Shown here: piece after piece, positions 41,496 through 44,745 of the stretch
How the letters are laid out: each line of letters opens with the position of its first letter
How positions within the stretch are numbered: position 1 is the first letter of the stretch
NCBI GenBank assembly: GCA_947853665.1
Contig: CANTXF010000011.1
Coordinates: forward strand, 1 to 44,745
Length of the DNA stretch: 44,745 nt
DNA from: an uncultured Deferribacterales bacterium
GTDB lineage: Bacteria > Chrysiogenota > Deferribacteres > Deferribacterales > Mucispirillaceae
Reading direction: 5' to 3'
Position numbers and translations under genes: made by a program
The notes under the pieces: model-generated
Databases searched by the model: none
Seen by the model: only the letters and a program-made list of their open reading frames with translations
Told to the model about the DNA's origin: nothing

Positions 41496-42914
41496 ATGGA
41501 TTATCCGAAGATCATTCAGGGCGGTATGGGCGTTGCCGTAAGCGGCTGGCGGCTTGCCGGGGCGGTTTCGTCCGCCGGGCAGCTTGGCGTTGTTTCCGGC
41601 ACGGCTCTCGACGCCGTTATGGCTCTGCGCCTTAGGGCTGGAGATAAATGCGGGGAAATGCGCCGCGCTCTTAAAAACTTCCCTATAAAGGAGGTAGGCA
41701 GGAGAATCGTTGAAAAATTTTTCCTTCCCGAAGGAGCCGGGAAAGGCCCCGTTAAGCTGGAAAAGCTTTCCGTCCCTCTTTCTTCCGAAAAAGAGGAGGA
41801 AATAGTCGCGGCTAATTTTTCCGAAGTTTTTCTCGCGAAGGAGGGCCACAGGGGCATAGTAGGCCTGAACCTGCTTGAAAAAATACAGATACCCAATCTC
41901 GCGAGTATTTATGGAGCCCTTCTTGCAGGAGTGGATTATATAATAATGGGCGCGGGGATACCGAGGGATATACCCGCCGTTATCGAAAAACTGGTTAGGC
42001 ACGAACCTGTAAGCTGCCGTCTGAACGCGGAGGGCGCTTCCTCTGGGGACGATTTCCGATTTTCATTCGACCCGGCCCGCTACGGCCTTTCTTTTCTGAA
42101 GCTGAAAAAGCCGAAATTTCTCGCCATAGTGTCGTCGAACATACTTGCCGCCACCCTTATGAAAAAATCCGCGGTAAAGCCGGACGGCTTTATAATAGAA
42201 GCCCCGTCCGCCGGGGGCCACAACGCGCCGCCCAGGGCTCAGGGAGTTTTTTCGGAATCCGGTGAACCGGTTTACGGAGAAAAGGACGCGGTGGATATAG
42301 AAAAGATAAAGGACCTGGGAGCCCCTTTCTGGCTCGCCGGTTCGAGCTGCTCCAAAGAGTCTCTGGAGGAGGCTCTTTCAAAAGGCGCAAGCGGCGTCCA
42401 GATAGGCACGGCTTTCGCCTGCTGCCGTGAATCCGGCTTTACGGACGATATTAAAATGGCGGTTCTTGAAAACCCGGTATCCGTAAGGACGGACCCTTTT
42501 GCCTCTCCCACCGGGTTTCCCTTTAAAGTGGCCGCTCTGAGCGGCACCCTTTCTGAAAATGAAGTTTATGAAAAGCGCAGGCGGGCGTGCAACCTCGGGT
42601 ATCTTTTGCAGCCGTATAAAAGGGAGGATTCCTCTCTGGGATACAGATGCCCGGCGGAGCCTGCGGCCGCTTACGAGGCCAAAGGCGGTCTGCGCCGTGA
42701 TACGGAAGGCAGGAAATGCCTCTGCAACGGCCTTATGGCGGCTGCCGGACTGCCTTTGCCCTGCGCGGACGGAAGCCGCGAAAAGCCCCTTGTCACTTTG
42801 GGCGATACCGCCGGAAGCCTTGCCGGGTTCGGGCCTTACGGAGCGGCGGACGTTATAAACTGGGTGCTGAACGGAGAGCCGCCTGCTGGATTTAAGGAAA
42901 AGGCGGGCATGTGA
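41496..42914 (+). CDS. Nitronate monooxygenase / 2-nitropropane dioxygenase family flavoprotein
   Basis: The 472-residue protein has the FMN TIM-barrel pattern of this family: I-I-Q-G-G-M-G-V-A-V-S at residues 6-16, G-V-D-Y-I-I-M-G-A-G-I-P, E-A-P-S-A-G-G-H-N-A-P-P-R and G-A-S-G-V-Q-I-G-T-A-F. It is longer than the typical 330-residue enzymes. The extra C-terminal part contains a cysteine-rich stretch, R-K-C-L-C-N-G-L-M, as in a long subgroup with unclear substrate. Some long relatives are enoyl reductases linked to fatty-acid synthesis, so a nitronate substrate should not be assumed. ATG 41496 follows GAGG by 9 bases; an earlier in-frame ATG at 41436 has no such site. Confidence 0.88.
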   Translation: MDYPKIIQGGMGVAVSGWRLAGAVSSAGQLGVVSGTALDAVMALRLRAGDKCGEMRRALKNFPIKEVGRRIVEKFFLPEGAGKGPVKLEKLSVPLSSEKEEEIVAANFSEVFLAKEGHRGIVGLNLLEKIQIPNLASIYGALLAGVDYIIMGAGIPRDIPAVIEKLVRHEPVSCRLNAEGASSGDDFRFSFDPARYGLSFLKLKKPKFLAIVSSNILAATLMKKSAVKPDGFIIEAPSAGGHNAPPRAQGVFSESGEPVYGEKDAVDIEKIKDLGAPFWLAGSSCSKESLEEALSKGASGVQIGTAFACCRESGFTDDIKMAVLENPVSVRTDPFASPTGFPFKVAALSGTLSENEVYEKRRRACNLGYLLQPYKREDSSLGYRCPAEPAAAYEAKGGLRRDTEGRKCLCNGLMAAAGLPLPCADGSREKPLVTLGDTAGSLAGFGPYGAADVINWVLNGEPPAGFKEKAGM

Positions 42915-42934
42915 TTTGTTTTCAGGCTCCTTTG

Positions 42935-42970
42935 AAAGATTAAAACGCGGGCAGACGAGTTTTAATCTTT
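42935..42970 (+). terminator. Terminator after the nitronate monooxygenase gene
   Basis: AAAGATTAAAAC and GTTTTAATCTTT form a perfect 12-bp stem with a 12-base loop, followed by TGTTTATTTTTATTTG. Confidence 0.75.
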
Positions 42971-43029
42971 TGTTTATTTTTATTTGTTATAAATTAAAAG
43001 CGCCCGTTTTATTTTTTACAAGAAATGGG

Positions 43030-43059
43030 TTGACTTTTTAATATATTGGTATTTATACT
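43030..43059 (+). promoter_or_regulatory. Promoter of the second chemoreceptor gene
   Basis: TTGACT (43030-43035) and TATACT (43054-43059) are spaced by 18 bases. The predicted leader of about 105 bases ends in the poly-G tract. No flagellar sigma-28 motif was seen. Confidence 0.6.
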
Positions 43060-43152
43060 AAAAATGTGATTGCATATAATATCAATATAAATTCAAATTT
43101 TAAAATACGGTTATAATAAATTAATTCAGTGTCGCCCTGCGTAATTGTACGT

Positions 43153-43161
43153 GGGGGGGGG
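43153..43161 (+). repeat. Poly-G tract (9 G) at the ribosome-binding position
   Basis: Nine consecutive G bases end 10 bases before ATG 43172. No other ribosome-binding site is present, so the G-run itself probably pairs with the CCUCC of 16S rRNA. Homopolymer runs of this length are prone to slippage. Confidence 0.8.
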
Positions 43162-43171
43162 TAACATTTTC

Positions 43172-44745
43172 ATGCGTTTCACCATTTCTTTCAAAGTAAT
43201 CGCTTCCGTCGTGGCCCTTTTGGCGATGGCGAGCGTCATGGGCATCTACGCCGCCGTTTCCATGAGCCGGGCCGCGGTAAACGCCGAGCGGATAGAGAAG
43301 AAGCTCTTGTTCGCTTCCGAGTCCGTAACTTCCGTTTCGGAAAATATGCTGAGCGTTCAGAGGATTTTCGCCGAGTATCTTAGGAGCGGGGGCGAGGAGC
43401 TTTATAAGCAGGGCACGGATACGGCCGCGAAAGCGTCGGCGGATCTGGAAGCCCTCAATAAATTCTTTAACGAGGACCCGGGCAACGCGGAGCTTATGCC
43501 CGTTACCGGCAAACTGCTTCCCGATTATTCCGCCGCGGTAACTTCCTATCTGGGCATAGCCCTGAAAGCCGCGGAGGATTCCCAGCTTACCGCCAGTCAG
43601 GCCGCCGTTTTCCGCAATAAGATAAACGCGCTGCGCAGTTATGTGCAGTCCCTTCTGCCGATGATATCATCCCTTATTAACGAAAGGCTTAACGCCGGGG
43701 ATACGGAAAGGGTAAAAACGGCCTTCGCCACTTACGAAAGGGTGGTAAAAGCCAGCGAGACCTTAATGAACACGATAGACGCCTTTAACTCCGGCATCGA
43801 GTCCGGCAACACGGAATATTTTAAAAAGGCCTCCGGGCTTATGGAGGAGCTGGGCGCCATATATAAAGAGATCAGAGGCACGGCTCAGGGTGAAAATGCC
43901 CTTAAAATTATAACCCAGTCCTCGTCCGTTCACGGAGAGGCGGAAAAGGTGCTTTCCTCGATACTTTCCATATCCCAGGAGATAGATTCCCTCAAAGCCG
44001 AGCGGGTGTCTATTCTTGAAAATATGAATAAAATGTCTCTGGAAATGAACACCGCCACTAAAAATAATATGAGGAACATTCTTTCTACCGCTTCCTCTGA
44101 GCTTCAGAAAGCCGCGGGCGCTTCTGTCGTTCTTATGGTTCTTATGGCCGCTCTTGGCGTTGCCGCCATAATAGTTATGAGGCTCAGCGTAATAAACCCC
44201 CTCAACAGGTTTGTTGGCCTTGTTGGAGGGCTTTCCAGCGGCGACGGGGACCTTACCAAGCGTATAGACTCAAGCCGCGGCGACGAGCTGGGCGTTCTGG
44301 CTTCCAACTTTAATAAGTTCATAGAAAACATCCAGCAGATAGTGGTGGAGGTAAAGCTTGCCTCCGAGGATCTGGCTTCGGGAAACAACCAGCTGGCCGC
44401 CACTATGGAGGAGCTTTCCTCCACCTTCAATTCCCAGACGGAGCAGGTTACGGGCATAGTTTCCGATATGGACCATATAAAATCCGTTTCTGAAAAATCT
44501 TCCGTGGAATTGCAGAGCTGCCTTGACATCATGACGGAAACCTCCGGCAAAACAACCAGCGGCCAGGAATCTCTCGACCATGTCAAGACCCAGGTCATGG
44601 ATATAAACAGGCAGACGGATTCTCTGGCGGAAACTATCAAGGAGCTTTCGGCAAGCTCCGTTCAGATAAGCGAGATACTTACCGTTATAAACGATATAGC
44701 CGACCAGACGAACCTTCTGGCCCTTAACGCTGCCATAGAGGCGGC
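43172..44745 (+). CDS. Methyl-accepting chemotaxis protein with periplasmic sensor (partial, runs off the right edge)
   Basis: The frame from ATG 43172 stays open to the end of the window (524 codons). Residues about 7-30 form the first membrane helix (K-V-I-A-S-V-V-A-L-L-A-M-A-S-V-M). About 280 residues of helical, charged periplasmic sensor domain follow. A second membrane helix lies at about 316-337 (V-V-L-M-V-L-M-A-A-L-G-V-A-A-I-I-V-M), then a HAMP domain with D-G-D-L-T-K-R-I, and the signalling domain. The last visible residues, [18 protein letters not shown], are the start of the conserved MCP tip. The ligand is unknown. The architecture differs from the CZB receptor at 34076, which has no periplasmic domain. 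Confidence 0.93.
   Translation, partial: MRFTISFKVIASVVALLAMASVMGIYAAVSMSRAAVNAERIEKKLLFASESVTSVSENMLSVQRIFAEYLRSGGEELYKQGTDTAAKASADLEALNKFFNEDPGNAELMPVTGKLLPDYSAAVTSYLGIALKAAEDSQLTASQAAVFRNKINALRSYVQSLLPMISSLINERLNAGDTERVKTAFATYERVVKASETLMNTIDAFNSGIESGNTEYFKKASGLMEELGAIYKEIRGTAQGENALKIITQSSSVHGEAEKVLSSILSISQEIDSLKAERVSILENMNKMSLEMNTATKNNMRNILSTASSELQKAAGASVVLMVLMAALGVAAIIVMRLSVINPLNRFVGLVGGLSSGDGDLTKRIDSSRGDELGVLASNFNKFIENIQQIVVEVKLASEDLASGNNQLAATMEELSSTFNSQTEQVTGIVSDMDHIKSVSEKSSVELQSCLDIMTETSGKTTSGQESLDHVKTQVMDINRQTDSLAETIKELSASSVQISEILTVINDIADQTNLLALNAAIEA

Noticed and set aside
43100-43135. Second promoter with TATAAT near 43112 before the chemoreceptor
   Set aside because: No acceptable -35 element lies 15-19 bases upstream; the 43030-43059 pair is much better.
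1-44745. tRNA, rRNA, CRISPR array, prophage or intact insertion sequence
   Set aside because: No cloverleaf with a T-loop GGTTCGAATCC-type core, no regularly spaced repeats and no transposase or integrase reading frame was found by eye.

Overview
The window comes from a Gram-negative bacterium: it carries lipid A and lipooligosaccharide genes (lpxK, an msbA-type flippase, a heptosyltransferase-family enzyme), exported proteins, a periplasmic asparaginase and methyl-accepting chemotaxis proteins. Multi-heme c-type cytochromes (the tail of one at the left edge, a complete tetraheme one at 27.6-27.9 kb), a ferredoxin-type oxidoreductase relative and a selenocysteine-containing SelD point to an anaerobically respiring organism that uses selenium. 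Base composition looks near 50% GC with heavy use of AUA and AGG codons. A member of the Deferribacterota/Chrysiogenota type would fit, but this is an inference; no rRNA or other phylogenetic marker was compared.

Layout. 0-3 kb: cytochrome tail, TetR regulator and a cyclic-nucleotide/CBS/DUF294 protein, the last two on the minus strand. 3-11.4 kb, plus strand: a DUF815 ATPase, a small protein, a predicted outer-membrane protein, pheST, then two exported repeat proteins (ankyrin+Sel1 and TPR). 11.4-17.2 kb, minus strand: asparaginase, then the operon argD-argF-argG-glyQ. 17.4-19.2 kb, plus strand: an overlapping gene pair that looks like a decayed indolepyruvate ferredoxin oxidoreductase (IorA/IorB). 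19.5-22.9 kb, minus strand: aminotransferase-selD-coiled-coil protein. 23-27.5 kb, minus strand: msbA-GT9-GT2-lpxK for the outer membrane. 27.5-29.7 kb, minus strand: small unknown protein, Nudix hydrolase, HemW and tetraheme cytochrome. 30-33.8 kb, minus strand: a four-gene TroABCD-like metal ABC transporter, divergent from a chemoreceptor with a zinc-binding CZB domain (34.1-35.6 kb). 35.7-37.1 kb: an M20 dipeptidase. 37.3-42.9 kb, plus strand: a large PurL and a nitronate monooxygenase-family protein. A second chemoreceptor runs off the right edge.

Points that stand out. (1) selD contains an in-frame UGA at the catalytic Cys/Sec position, so conventional gene calling would drop its first 21 codons. 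(2) The IorA/IorB-like pair keeps the family fold signatures and one 4Fe-4S motif but has lost the thiamine-diphosphate motif. (3) An intergenic repeat of about 150-175 bp with imperfect terminal inverted repeats (MITE-like) occurs at about 12.6, 19.3 and 29.9 kb, with degraded relatives at 41.2 and perhaps 17.3 kb. (4) A run of nine G residues sits at the ribosome-binding position of the last chemoreceptor and could make its expression phase-variable. (5) The CZB chemoreceptor is divergent from a His/His/His/Asp-type metal-uptake operon, and the shared intergenic region holds three similar A/T-rich motifs. No rRNA, tRNA, CRISPR array, prophage or complete insertion sequence was seen.
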